From assembly GCA_947253875.1 (NCBI GenBank), contig CAMYAM010000005.1:1-64000 (forward strand): a stretch of DNA of 64,000 nt, written 5' to 3'. Source of the DNA: an uncultured Fastidiosipila sp. GTDB lineage: Bacteria > Bacillota > Clostridia > Saccharofermentanales > Fastidiosipilaceae. Below are positions 17,387 through 25,685 of the stretch, in pieces. Position numbers and translations under genes: made by a program. The notes under the pieces were generated by a model. That model had not been told where the DNA came from, made no database searches, and worked only from the letters and a program-made list of their open reading frames with translations. Numbering within the stretch: the stretch's first letter is position 1; every line of letters begins with the position of its first letter.

Positions 17387-17563
17387 TTATTCAGATAGCA
17401 ATTCAAAGATCTCTGAAATTATCTTAGAAATTTCTCGACTTTTTTCTTTTGCTTTAAGTTCTTCTTTGGACAAACGAAGATCGTGCACATATGTGTCTAA
17501 CGTATTGATGTGTTTGACAATACTAGAACACAATTCATGAAAAAATTCACTTTTGCTTGCAAA
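17387..17563 (-). pseudogene. C-terminal gene fragment in the tRNA-Val island
   Basis: The minus strand is open for 58 codons with no start codon, ending in a lysine/glutamate-rich helix (LSKEELKAKEKSREISKIISEIFELLSE). It looks like the tail of a lost gene; I cannot tell whether it was a recombinase or another mobile-element protein. Just beside it the plus strand carries a tandem AAATTTACCC repeat near 17360-17380. Confidence 0.35.
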
Positions 17564-17639
17564 TTATTCACATTATGTGGATAATAAAATTATACCATTT
17601 AATTGTAATTACATACCCAACTAGTAGTTAAGCAAAAAA

Positions 17640-17827
17640 TCAGATTATCGTTTTATGTATATGGGTGCATCTAGACATGCATATGTAGTTAGAGGATACC
17701 ATGGGTCTACATATATGAGCATTTAGAATCCTTACAATGCGTCATATGAAACTGTTCAGTATGGAAGTAGAATGTTGTTATCAGGTGTAGAAAGCACATG
17801 GGAGCACAGCATTTACGATTTCAAATA
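17640..17827 (+). pseudogene. C-terminal remnant of a C39/papain-like cysteine peptidase domain
   Basis: The translated stretch HAYVVRGYHGSTYMSI-stop-NPYNASYETV resembles the end of C39-like secreted cysteine peptidase domains, where the active-site His is followed by V-V-x-G-Y and an I-W-N-P motif. The Trp codon of that motif appears to have become TAG at 17724-17726. The rest of the domain with its catalytic Cys is missing. The frame ends 19 bp before the lipoprotein at 17847, so the two were probably one operon. Confidence 0.45.
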
Positions 17828-17846
17828 GATTGGAGACGTTCTGTTT

Positions 17847-18323
17847 ATGATGAAAAATAAATTTAAAATTATAATATTTGTTTTTATACTACTGCTCTCA
17901 GCTTGCTCAGTTAAAGACTTAGAGAGAAAAACTAGTTGTGAAAAAAATCCAGATATCCCAATTGATATGGAGGAGTATAAGGAAGCAGAAGGTGTGCTCC
18001 CACCACTAATTAAATATAATGATAAATTTTATATGTTGGATCCTAGAGATTTGAGTACTAAAGAACCTATTCTAGAATTACCAGAAGAGGATAATTATAG
18101 AGAAGTTGGTGAAGTTGAATGTTTAATTCATCAATTAGCAGCAGATGAAAGCTTGAAAAATAAAAAGAATTTTACAGGAAGAACCTTAAAATTGGGAACT
18201 AAAATATTTGCTAGTGAGAAAGATCCAGATCATATATACATAGAAAATGTAAACTGTGAAAAATATAAAGACAATCCAAAAGCGAGTAAATATTTCTGCC
18301 TAGAAAGGATTGAGCTAGAATAA
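17847..18323 (+). CDS. Small lipoprotein of unknown function
   Basis: This 158-residue protein has a lipoprotein signal peptide with lipobox LLSAC, Cys20 being the lipidated residue. The mature part is polar and acidic, with several Cys (near residues 31, 98, 137 and 151) that could form disulfides. I recognise no family. It follows the peptidase remnant closely and lies inside the tRNA-Val island, so it may be surviving cargo of the integrated element. A GGAGACG stretch lies 11 bases before the ATG. Confidence 0.6.
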   Translation: MMKNKFKIIIFVFILLLSACSVKDLERKTSCEKNPDIPIDMEEYKEAEGVLPPLIKYNDKFYMLDPRDLSTKEPILELPEEDNYREVGEVECLIHQLAADESLKNKKNFTGRTLKLGTKIFASEKDPDHIYIENVNCEKYKDNPKASKYFCLERIELE

Positions 18324-18366
18324 TTTGAAAAAACATTTATTACTAAGCAAAAAGCGAAAGAAGGAA

Positions 18367-18378
18367 TATTGCCCACCA
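18367..18378 (+). repeat. Attachment-site-like direct repeat, right copy
   Basis: An exact copy of the last 12 bases of tRNA-Val, including CCA, though no tRNA is encoded here. A terminator hairpin follows six bases later, which would be the natural position for the original tRNA terminator. Confidence 0.6.
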
Positions 18379-18383
18379 AGATT

Positions 18384-18420
18384 AAAGCCTGTAACTATCG
18401 TGATTACAGGCTTTTGTATT
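18384..18420 (+). terminator. Intrinsic terminator
   Basis: An 11-bp stem AAAGCCTGTAA/TTACAGGCTTT with a 9-base loop, followed by a T-rich tract. Confidence 0.85.
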
Positions 18421-18656
18421 TTTAATAATTTGGTTGAAATCAAGAAAGGTAATGCAAAAGTAGTGCAATTACGATGTTAATTCGTGGTGTTGATATTGCT
18501 GAAATCTACATACAAAAAACCAGCAAAACCACAGTAAATATATAACGAAAATGTGCTAATCTAATAAGTGTGTCTATTCTGTGATTATTACAATCTGAAT
18601 AGATAAATTAGCACGAACTATCTATAATCTATGCTAACGGGAAGGGGCGAGTTTCG
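18421..18656 (+). other. Intergenic region before the SDR gene
   Basis: I see no gene here. The last bases hold the ribosome site GGGAAGGGG for the ATG at 18657. No convincing -35/-10 pair could be picked by eye. Confidence 0.4.
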
Positions 18657-20237
18657 ATGAGAAAACAAAGAGTTTTGCTGACTGGTGCCACCGGCTCTAT
18701 GGGAGAGGAGACTTTAGCAGCTTTAATTAAAGATATAGATATTCAAGATATTGTTGTTTTTGCTTTAGATAGTGAGAGAGACAGATCAATAATTGCAAAA
18801 TATAACGAATATTTAGGGAGTGGTTTAGAAGTAATCTGGGGAGATTTGACCAGTTACTATGATTGTAGAAGAGCAGTACGTAATGTAGATATAGTCTTGC
18901 ATTTAGCAGCTTTAGTTTCTCCTTTGGCAGATAAGCATCCGCAACTTGCTATGGAAGTCAATCTTGGGTCTACTTACAATTTATTACACGCAATCAAAGA
19001 AGAGAAAAAGGATAAGGATATTAAATTCCTTTATATTGGAACAGTTGCAGAAACAGGAGATCGCTTACCACCTATACATTGGGGAAGAATTGGCGATCCA
19101 ATTAAACCGAGTATTTATGATTATTATGCCGTCAGTAAAGTTGCAGCGGAGAGAACAGTTATAGAGTCAGGTTTGAAATACTGGGTGAGCTTCAGGCAAA
19201 CAGGTATTGTTGGTAGTGGCATGGCTAAGATTTTTGAACCAATAATTTTGCATAATCCTTTGAATAATGTTTTGGAGTATATTTCAGATAGTGACTCAGC
19301 TGAGCTTTTAAGAAGTTTTTGTCGCCAGATAAAAGAAAATGAAATTCCTGAAGATTTTTGGCAGCATTGCTACAACATGGGTGGTGGCGATACCAACAGG
19401 GCAAGTGGTATTGAGCTTTATGAGAGAATTTTTGCTATTGTTGGTTTTCATAGAGTTAGAGAAGCTTTAGAGCCAAAAGTCATTGCCTCAAATAACTTTC
19501 ATGGACAGTATTTTTTGGACTCTTATAAACTTGAGGAACAGTTTAAGTTTAGAACTAATAGTTTGGATTATTTTTATAAAAAGTATGCGAAACGGATTGG
19601 TAGGTCTGCAAAATGGATTTATAAGATGCGCAATTGGGCTGGAATACAAAAGATTATAGCGTGGATTATTCGTAAGCTGTTTAGAGGTTTAGGTAAAAGA
19701 AATGGCGGAACAATTAGAGGTATAAAACAATTAGGAGAACCCTATATTGCTGCATATTGGGGTAGCAAAAATTATTGGGATTCACTTCCAAGTTCATATG
19801 CTGAACTGCCAGACGAATTGTTTAGACCACTTAATCTCTATGATGTTGTTGAAATTGATCACGGATACGATGATACCAAGCCTGAATCTGAATTAACTTA
19901 TGAAGATGTTAAATCTGCTGTGGAATTTAGAGGTGGCGAGCTTTTGTCTAATTCGATGCAAACTGGTAATTGGCAAAGTAAATTAGAGATGCGTTGTGCC
20001 TTTGGACATGAATTTAGTGCTTCACCAAGGTTGATTCTGCATGCTGGACATGGATGCCCTGAATGTGAGAATAAAAGCTGGAATTACGGTAATAGAGCCA
20101 AAGTCAATAAGTTCTTAGCCCAAGTTTGGTATCCATTACATGCCGCTGATGAGCCAGTTTTTGAGTACGAAAAAACAGTGCATCCGGATATCATATTTGA
20201 GAACAATATCTCTCCAAAAGAAGATCGTTTCATATAG
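18657..20237 (+). CDS. Extended SDR (NAD-dependent epimerase/dehydratase) with C-terminal zinc-finger domain
   Basis: This 526-residue protein begins with an NAD(P)-binding Rossmann fold, TGATGSMG at residues 9-16, and has the SDR catalytic pair Tyr157 and Lys161. The SDR part ends near residue 300. A basic amphipathic stretch follows (about 300-350), then a region ending in CxxxGH (Cys447-His451) and HAGHGCPEC (Cys467, Cys470), which looks like a treble-clef zinc site. Such a tail is not part of ordinary sugar epimerases. The Cys/His spacing recalls zinc-ribbon domains seen in DNA- or RNA-associated proteins. The substrate is unknown, and the gene stands alone. Confidence 0.75.
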   Translation: MRKQRVLLTGATGSMGEETLAALIKDIDIQDIVVFALDSERDRSIIAKYNEYLGSGLEVIWGDLTSYYDCRRAVRNVDIVLHLAALVSPLADKHPQLAMEVNLGSTYNLLHAIKEEKKDKDIKFLYIGTVAETGDRLPPIHWGRIGDPIKPSIYDYYAVSKVAAERTVIESGLKYWVSFRQTGIVGSGMAKIFEPIILHNPLNNVLEYISDSDSAELLRSFCRQIKENEIPEDFWQHCYNMGGGDTNRASGIELYERIFAIVGFHRVREALEPKVIASNNFHGQYFLDSYKLEEQFKFRTNSLDYFYKKYAKRIGRSAKWIYKMRNWAGIQKIIAWIIRKLFRGLGKRNGGTIRGIKQLGEPYIAAYWGSKNYWDSLPSSYAELPDELFRPLNLYDVVEIDHGYDDTKPESELTYEDVKSAVEFRGGELLSNSMQTGNWQSKLEMRCAFGHEFSASPRLILHAGHGCPECENKSWNYGNRAKVNKFLAQVWYPLHAADEPVFEYEKTVHPDIIFENNISPKEDRFI

Positions 20238-20405
20238 TTTTTGCTTTGTTTGAATAATTAACCTTGATTAATGTTGTATTTATAATATTTATGTTGAGGT
20301 CACGGGCTGTTCATAATTACCCTTTACAATTTAATATGAGTTTCTGAAAGCTAGAAAAGGTATTTAGAAACAATAAAAGTATAAACATTTAATGGAGGAA
20401 AACGC

Positions 20406-21080
20406 ATGAAAAAATTATTAAATATAGGATTAAGTTTGACTTTGGCTCTTAGTCTAGCTGCTTGTGGAGCTAATACCAAACCTACAGAAGCTGGAGCAGC
20501 AAAATCTGAGAATACAACTACAAGCAATATAGTTGAAGCTGACAAATCAGATGATACAAAATCTAGTGAAAGCGGTACTAAATCTTCTGTGGATAAAACT
20601 ACAACTGTTAAAATCCTAAATATAATAGATGTAAATAAAAAAGCTTTGGAATTAGCAGGTAATGAAGCTGTAGTAACCAAAATCGAATTGGATAAAGACC
20701 GAAATGTTTACAAATATGAGATCGAGGTTGAAGCACCAGGAGTAGAACATGAGATTGAAATAAATGCAGAAAACGGTGAGGTCTTAAAACATAATCAAGA
20801 GAAGAGTAATGATTATGAAAAAATCAAAGCTAAAACAGCAGGAGTTATGTCAATCGAAGAAGCTGTTGAGAAAATCAAAGCTAACTCAAGCTTCACTAAT
20901 CCTTTTGTACACTCAATTGAACTAGATGAAGATGATAATGTAGTTAAATATGAGGCGGAAGTTCGCTCTGATAGCAAAGAGTATGATGTAGAGATTGATG
21001 CTAAATCTGGGGAAGTTTATAAGTTGGAAGTTGATAACGATAAATTCTTTGATTTTGACTTTGATTTTGACTTTGACTAA
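20406..21080 (+). CDS. PepSY-domain lipoprotein
   Basis: This 224-residue protein has a lipoprotein signal (ALSLAAC, Cys20), a Ser/Thr/Lys-rich linker to about residue 70, and two PepSY units (about 75-140 and 155-215), each with the pattern V-x-Y-E-x-E-V followed by I-x-I/A-x-x-G-E-V. PepSY proteins are thought to inhibit or modulate peptidases at the cell surface. The C-terminus is a run of Phe-Asp dipeptides, an acidic-aromatic repeat with matching DNA repeats. TGGAGG precedes the start. Confidence 0.85.
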   Translation: MKKLLNIGLSLTLALSLAACGANTKPTEAGAAKSENTTTSNIVEADKSDDTKSSESGTKSSVDKTTTVKILNIIDVNKKALELAGNEAVVTKIELDKDRNVYKYEIEVEAPGVEHEIEINAENGEVLKHNQEKSNDYEKIKAKTAGVMSIEEAVEKIKANSSFTNPFVHSIELDEDDNVVKYEAEVRSDSKEYDVEIDAKSGEVYKLEVDNDKFFDFDFDFDFD

Positions 21081-21264
21081 ATCATAACTGGGTTTTAAAT
21101 AAGTTATTTAAGGTTAACCTTGATCTGCAAAGATTGGGGTTTTCTTGTAATAAGAAAATTTGATCTGACATGAATTTGGTAAAGTGGAATAAATATACCT
21201 TTTGGATTTGCGATTTGCGTTAGAATATATATAAACGTAAAAATAAGTATTGGAGGGAAATACA

Positions 21265-21408
21265 ATGCAAACATTAAAAACAGTTAAAGCAGTTGCGAAG
21301 ACATTTTTAGTAGTAACAGGAATTTACTTTGTACTATATTACTTAGATTATAAAGAAATTGGCAAAGATGTAAAAAGAGCTAAAAGAGCTAAGAGACGTT
21401 GGTTCTAG
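21265..21408 (+). CDS. Small single-span membrane protein
   Basis: A 47-residue reading frame with TTGGAGGG nine bases before its ATG. It has one hydrophobic helix (about residues 11-26) and a highly basic C-terminal tail (KDVKRAKRAKRRWF). The good ribosome site and compact layout suggest a real small gene. The positive tail would face the cytoplasm. Family unknown. Confidence 0.6.
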   Translation: MQTLKTVKAVAKTFLVVTGIYFVLYYLDYKEIGKDVKRAKRAKRRWF

Positions 21409-21493
21409 GATTTTGTTTAATAAGCTTTAGTACTAATTTTTAGATGAAAAATTCTAGAAAAATTAAGTTTGATAATCAAATTTGGAGTGAAAG

Positions 21494-21592
21494 ATGAGCG
21501 AAGCATTTTCAAGAGTCAAAGAGATTATACAAGCAGGTGTAGACGATAAAGTTTTTAGTGGTGCAACCCTAGAAATTTCACTTTATTCCTAA
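21494..21592 (+). pseudogene. N-terminal fragment of a beta-lactamase-family serine hydrolase
   Basis: After a TGGAG site, 32 codons read MSEAFSRVKEIIQAGV, then DDKVFSGATLEISLYS and stop. This matches the opening of class C beta-lactamase-like hydrolases, where V-F-x-G-A precedes the first strand. The catalytic SxxK region is missing, so the gene has been cut by a deletion just after its start. Confidence 0.5.
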
Positions 21593-21665
21593 AACCATTA
21601 ATGGAATAAACAGAAAAGAATTTTTTAACAAGTAGGCTTGTTACTTTATATAAAATAATTAATTT

Positions 21666-21748
21666 TATAATGGTATTAGATTAGAAGAAAGAGCGTTTAA
21701 GCTCGGTGGCATATAGATGTTGCAGGTCTAGTCTAATATCATTTTTTT
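21666..21748 (+). promoter_or_regulatory. Long hairpin with terminator upstream of cysK
   Basis: A 15-bp stem (21670-21684 with 21728-21742, all pairs Watson-Crick or G-U) ends in seven T, 25 bp before cysK. Its 43-base loop contains a small GAGC/GCTC hairpin. A TATAAT at 21666-21671 overlaps the first arm. It could be a terminator for upstream transcripts or an attenuator of the cysteine genes. I do not recognise a known riboswitch. Confidence 0.55.
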
Positions 21749-21772
21749 ATTAAATTATAAAAGGAGATTTTT

Positions 21773-22720
21773 ATGCAAAAGAATATAGTGAACAGTATGG
21801 AAGAATTGATTGGCAAAACACCTTTATTTAAACCTAATAAATGGCTTAAATCACATGGCTTGGAGAATAGTGAGTTTGCTTTTAAATTGGAGGCACAGAA
21901 TCCTAGCGGTTCAGTTAAAGATAGAACTGCTTTAGGAATGATTTTAGCCCTAGAAAAAGCTGGAGAGCTTAAAGATGGCTCAACAATTATTGAGGCTAGT
22001 TCAGGAAATATGGCTGTTAGTTTAGCAGCAGTAGCAGCTGCACGAGGATATAAAGCAATTTTCACAATGCCAGATTCTATGACAGAAGAAAGAAGAAAGA
22101 TGATCAGTGCTTATGGTGCGAAATTAGTTTTGACCCCAGGAGCAGATGGTATGAATGGTGCAATAGCTAAAGCAAAAGAACTAAATGCAGAGATAGAAAA
22201 CTCAATTATCCCATCACAATTCAAAAATCCATCTAACCCAGCCTATCACGATGCTACAACAGGTGTAGAGATCTGGGAACAAACTGCCGGGGAAGTAGAT
22301 ATTCTTGTAGCTGGTGTAGGTACTGGTGGTACAATTTCAGGTGCAGGTAAATACTTAAAAGAGCAAAATCCAGAAATTAAAATTTTTGCTGTAGAGCCTG
22401 ATACTTCTGCAGTTATATCTGGAGATAAACCAGGGAAGCATGGTATTCAAGGAATTGGAGCAGGATTTGTTCCAGACAACTTGGACAAAAATTTGCTAGA
22501 TGGAGTAATCCAAGTTGAGACAGATGCTGCAAAAGAAGCAAGTAGAGAGTTAGCAAGAACAGAAGGACTATTAGTAGGTATCTCAAGTGGTGCTGCTTTG
22601 GTAGCTTCAAGAAAGGTTCTAGAAAATTCTAAGTTTGCAGGCAAAACAGTTGTTACAGTTTTACCAGATTCAGGTGATAGATACTTATCAACAGATACTT
22701 TTGGGACAGTAGAAGAATAA
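21773..22720 (+). CDS. cysK: Cysteine synthase (O-acetylserine sulfhydrylase)
   Basis: This 315-residue PLP enzyme joins sulfide to O-acetylserine to make cysteine. The Schiff-base lysine is Lys49 in NPSGSVKDRTA, the substrate loop is EASSGNMAVSLA, and the phosphate-binding loop is GVGTGGTISGAGKYL. The length and motifs are typical of CysK rather than cystathionine beta-synthase. AAAGGAG precedes the ATG. It is followed 17 bp later by serine acetyltransferase, the enzyme that supplies its substrate. Confidence 0.95.
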   Translation: MQKNIVNSMEELIGKTPLFKPNKWLKSHGLENSEFAFKLEAQNPSGSVKDRTALGMILALEKAGELKDGSTIIEASSGNMAVSLAAVAAARGYKAIFTMPDSMTEERRKMISAYGAKLVLTPGADGMNGAIAKAKELNAEIENSIIPSQFKNPSNPAYHDATTGVEIWEQTAGEVDILVAGVGTGGTISGAGKYLKEQNPEIKIFAVEPDTSAVISGDKPGKHGIQGIGAGFVPDNLDKNLLDGVIQVETDAAKEASRELARTEGLLVGISSGAALVASRKVLENSKFAGKTVVTVLPDSGDRYLSTDTFGTVEE

Positions 22721-22737
22721 TCATATCGGAGATATTT

Positions 22738-23601
22738 ATGCATAGATATCAGAATGTATTAAGTGAACTAGATTTAGTTTACCAGAGAAATAATCTGAAC
22801 AAAGAGAGTTCAGAAGCTATACCAGAGATTGCTCAAGTTGAGAAAGCTCTGGAGCTTATCCGATCTATTATTTTTCCCGTATTCTCTAACAAAGAGCATT
22901 TGGATATGTCGGCAGAGCTGGCTCAATTTGTTGAGATAATGGAAATTGAGATATGCAGAAGTCTTAACTTGAAACCAGAATTGAAAAAACTAGAAAGAAC
23001 AGAGCGACACAAAGAAGCGAAAAGAATCTTAAATGATTATCTATCTCAATTGCCAGAGATATTGGAGCTTTTGCTAGGTGACCTAGACGCTATTTACGAA
23101 GGTGATCCGGCAGCAGAATCTCGCATGGAAATAGCGATATCATACTTGTCGTATCAAGCTATAGTAATCTATAGACTGGCACACCCCTTCTATGAAGCAG
23201 GTGTCCCTATAATTCCAAAGTTAATGTCGGAATATGCGCACAAACTAACTGGTGTAGATATCCATCCTGGTGCTCAAATTGGTAAGAACTTTTTCATTGA
23301 TCATGGTACAGGAATTGTTATTGGTGAAAGTGCAGTTATAGGTGATAACGTAAAGATTTATCAAGGTGTTACTTTAGGAGCTTTATCCTTGAAAGAAGGA
23401 AGAGATTTGCGTTTTGTGAAACGTCACCCAACTATTGGGAATAGGGTGGTTATTTATGCCAACGCCACTATCTTGGGTGGAGATACGGTTATAGGTGATG
23501 GAGTAATTATCGGTGGAGGTACTTTTATTACAAAATCCGTCGAAGAGAATACACAAGTTTACCTAGATGCGAAAAAATTACCAATTAAGTCAAGAAAATA
23601 A
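22738..23601 (+). CDS. cysE: Serine O-acetyltransferase
   Basis: This 287-residue enzyme has an N-terminal helical domain to about residue 165 and a left-handed parallel beta-helix made of hexapeptide repeats. The catalytic-site region contains DIHPGAQIGKNFFIDHG and IVIGESAVIGDNVKIYQGV. It transfers acetyl from acetyl-CoA to serine, giving the substrate of CysK encoded just upstream. The long N-terminal region and layout recall the EpsC/SrpH-type enzymes of anaerobes. The C-terminus lacks the long tail with which E. coli CysE docks to CysK. Confidence 0.92.
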   Translation: MHRYQNVLSELDLVYQRNNLNKESSEAIPEIAQVEKALELIRSIIFPVFSNKEHLDMSAELAQFVEIMEIEICRSLNLKPELKKLERTERHKEAKRILNDYLSQLPEILELLLGDLDAIYEGDPAAESRMEIAISYLSYQAIVIYRLAHPFYEAGVPIIPKLMSEYAHKLTGVDIHPGAQIGKNFFIDHGTGIVIGESAVIGDNVKIYQGVTLGALSLKEGRDLRFVKRHPTIGNRVVIYANATILGGDTVIGDGVIIGGGTFITKSVEENTQVYLDAKKLPIKSRK

Positions 23602-23708
23602 ATCAAATTTAGTATAATATGTAGAAGGTAATCTAAATATTAAAAGTTTATTGCTAAAGGTAAAAGATAGTACTAAAGAAAAATAGTACTTAATAGAAAG
23701 GGTAATGT

Positions 23709-24329
23709 ATGACTTACTTAAATTTAGTAGAGAAAGAATTGAATGAATTGAAATCAGCTTTGCACGCTGAGGAAGCTGTTTTGCAAGAAAATGAATTCCC
23801 TGTAGAAGAATTTGAGACATATACTGTAGGTGATATTTTAGTTAAGATGAGAAATCACTATGAAACAGCACCTAATGTTAAGCGTACACTAGCTATGCAG
23901 GAAAAAGTAAAAATCGATGTTCTATTGAAGAGTATTGCGCATTTAGAAGCACAATCTGAAGAGCTAAATTCTGCAGATGCACACAAGAGATTATTAGAGA
24001 ATATTTCAGCAGCAAAAGAATATTTTGTAGAGCATACACGTAGACCAGAATATGCACATTATGCTGATGGTGAAACAGTTGGACATATGCCAAAATTCAT
24101 TTATTTAAATGAAACTCAAGCTCAATACTTTAATGTCTATTTGGCTTACCAAGATTATGTTAGAGCTTTGGAAGCAGAAGGATCAGCATTAGAACTTATT
24201 CCTGAATTCATCAGTGTTGATACAGTTTCAGAAACAATGTTTAAATCCTTAATTGACGGCAAAAGTGTTGTATTCAATCCACAAGGTGATTTAGAATTCC
24301 TAGAAGACTTAGAAGCAAAACTTAATTAA
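23709..24329 (+). CDS. Conserved-looking helical protein of unknown function
   Basis: This 206-residue protein has no signal peptide or membrane helix and appears mainly alpha-helical, with acidic surfaces and coiled-coil-like stretches near 1-25 and 75-105. AGAAAGGG lies before the start. I recognise no motif. It is not obviously tied to the cysteine genes. A long-loop hairpin after it (24374-24431) may end transcription. Confidence 0.6.
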   Translation: MTYLNLVEKELNELKSALHAEEAVLQENEFPVEEFETYTVGDILVKMRNHYETAPNVKRTLAMQEKVKIDVLLKSIAHLEAQSEELNSADAHKRLLENISAAKEYFVEHTRRPEYAHYADGETVGHMPKFIYLNETQAQYFNVYLAYQDYVRALEAEGSALELIPEFISVDTVSETMFKSLIDGKSVVFNPQGDLEFLEDLEAKLN

Positions 24330-24373
24330 AAATTATAAATTAAGTCGAAATTTAGGTGAAAATTAGAATAATG

Positions 24374-24431
24374 ACCCCAGTATTATGAATCAAACTGAGT
24401 TAGCAGAGTTGATTAGAGAGCTGGGGTTTTC
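24374..24431 (+). terminator. Possible terminator, long loop
   Basis: ACCCCAG (24374-24380) pairs with CTGGGGT (24421-24427) followed by TTTC. The 40-base loop makes it less certain than the other terminators. Confidence 0.5.
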
Positions 24432-24467
24432 TGTTTAGAAAAGTTATATTAAAGAAAAGGTGATGTA

Positions 24468-25295
24468 ATGATTGAAAAATTAAATGGTTCATGTTCAGCT
24501 AATGCGCAATGCGCAAATACTATTAAGGTCCTAAGCTACAACTTGCGTATGGATAATCCGGATGATCCACATGTGTGGGCAGAAAGAAAAGCAGTTGCCT
24601 TTAACTTGATTAGAGAGGTTAACCCTGACTTAATTGGTTTGCAAGAAGCTCAAGAGCATATGTTTAATGATGTGAAAGAAGAGCTTAGTGATACATACTT
24701 TATCTTTGGCGAAGCAAGATCTCTGGAAGAGGGAACCGAAGCGACCCCTGTCTTAGCCAAGAAAGATAGATTTAATGTTTTATATGAACATAGTTTTATG
24801 TTGTCTGAAACCCCTGATATCAAATACTCCAAAGGTTGGGATGGCGATCTTGAACGCATTGCAAGTTTCTTTATTCTTGAAGATAAAGTAGATCTGCAAG
24901 CATTTGTATTTTTTAATACTCATTTTGATCATGCGGGAGTTGAAGCCAGAATCAATGCATCTTTACTTATGAGCCAAATTATTGAATCTTATCATTTCCA
25001 AGGTATTGAATCAGTTTTAACAGGTGATTTTAATGCGACTCCAGATCTGGATGATATTAAAGGTTTATTAGAAAATCCAGAACTTAATAATTCATTTGCT
25101 AGTATGACTAACGAAGAACAACATAATTCTTTGAGTTTCCATGGATTTAAGGGAAAGATTGAAGGCACGCCTATTGACCATATCTTTGTCAGTAAACCTT
25201 GGTCTTTGAAGAATGTTAAGTTAGAGAGGTTTTCCGAAAATGGAATTTATCCATCCGATCATTATCCGATTAGTGCAGAAGTTCATAAAGGGTAA
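24468..25295 (+). CDS. Endonuclease/exonuclease/phosphatase family hydrolase
   Basis: This 275-residue protein has the metal-dependent hydrolase fold shared by DNase I, exonuclease III and phosphodiesterases. Visible motifs are SYNLRMDN (metal Asn), GLQEAQEHM (metal Glu), NTHFDHAG, LTGDFNATPD and the C-terminal IDHIFVS with SDHYPI. No signal peptide is present, so it is cytoplasmic. In this branch substrates include nucleic acids, sugar phosphates and lipid phosphodiesters and cannot be decided by eye. AAAGGTGATGTA precedes the ATG. Confidence 0.85.
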   Translation: MIEKLNGSCSANAQCANTIKVLSYNLRMDNPDDPHVWAERKAVAFNLIREVNPDLIGLQEAQEHMFNDVKEELSDTYFIFGEARSLEEGTEATPVLAKKDRFNVLYEHSFMLSETPDIKYSKGWDGDLERIASFFILEDKVDLQAFVFFNTHFDHAGVEARINASLLMSQIIESYHFQGIESVLTGDFNATPDLDDIKGLLENPELNNSFASMTNEEQHNSLSFHGFKGKIEGTPIDHIFVSKPWSLKNVKLERFSENGIYPSDHYPISAEVHKG

Positions 25296-25382
25296 AGAAA
25301 TGTTCCATTTTCTATAATATCGAAAAAGTAGTAGAGCAATAGATATAAAATCAAATAATAAATTTAAAGTTATTAATAGTTG

Positions 25383-25467
25383 GGCGTTAAATCTGTACCG
25401 ACCCCCAAAAGTTAGACCAAAATCTAACGAATGGGAGGTCGGTATTTTTATGGGTTTAACGCTTTTT
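25383..25467 (+). terminator. Terminator of the hydrolase gene, split by an insert
   Basis: GCGTTAAA (25384-25391) pairs perfectly with TTTAACGC (25455-25462), extended by C-G and G-U pairs on the inner side, and is followed by a T tract. As at 12735-12830, the loop carries a copy of the mini-element. Confidence 0.55.
25394..25451 (+). repeat. Mini-element copy B (IS3-family end-like)
   Basis: This segment starts TGTACCGACCCCC, shares the 24-bp core with copy A and contains the 8-bp inverted repeat TACCGACC (25396-25403)/GGTCGGTA (25437-25444) around the hairpin GTTAGA/TCTAAC. No transposase reading frame follows: the frame opening at 25450 stops after 11 codons. The remaining bases to 25685 hold no gene that I can see. 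Confidence 0.55.
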
Positions 25468-25685
25468 AAATGCATATTTTCTTGAATTATTGTTATTTTA
25501 CAGCAATATGCATATGAAAAAGTAACTGAAATATTAAAATAATATCTTAAATTAGAAAATGTTAATAAAATAGATAAAGAAAGTATGTATTTTATTGACA
25601 ATGTTACTAATAAAGTATAAATTTAAATCAATAATCTGTGTAACAACGAACGAAAAAATATTTTTTGCACAGACGGAGGTAGTAT

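Noticed and set aside
24385..24438. A 17-codon reading frame inside the hairpin at 24374-24431
   Set aside because: It has no ribosome site, no recognisable composition and lies in a likely terminator.
25221..25601. 126-codon minus-strand frame across the end of the hydrolase gene
   Set aside because: It overlaps a well-supported gene and the mini-element, has no ribosome site and no protein-like features.
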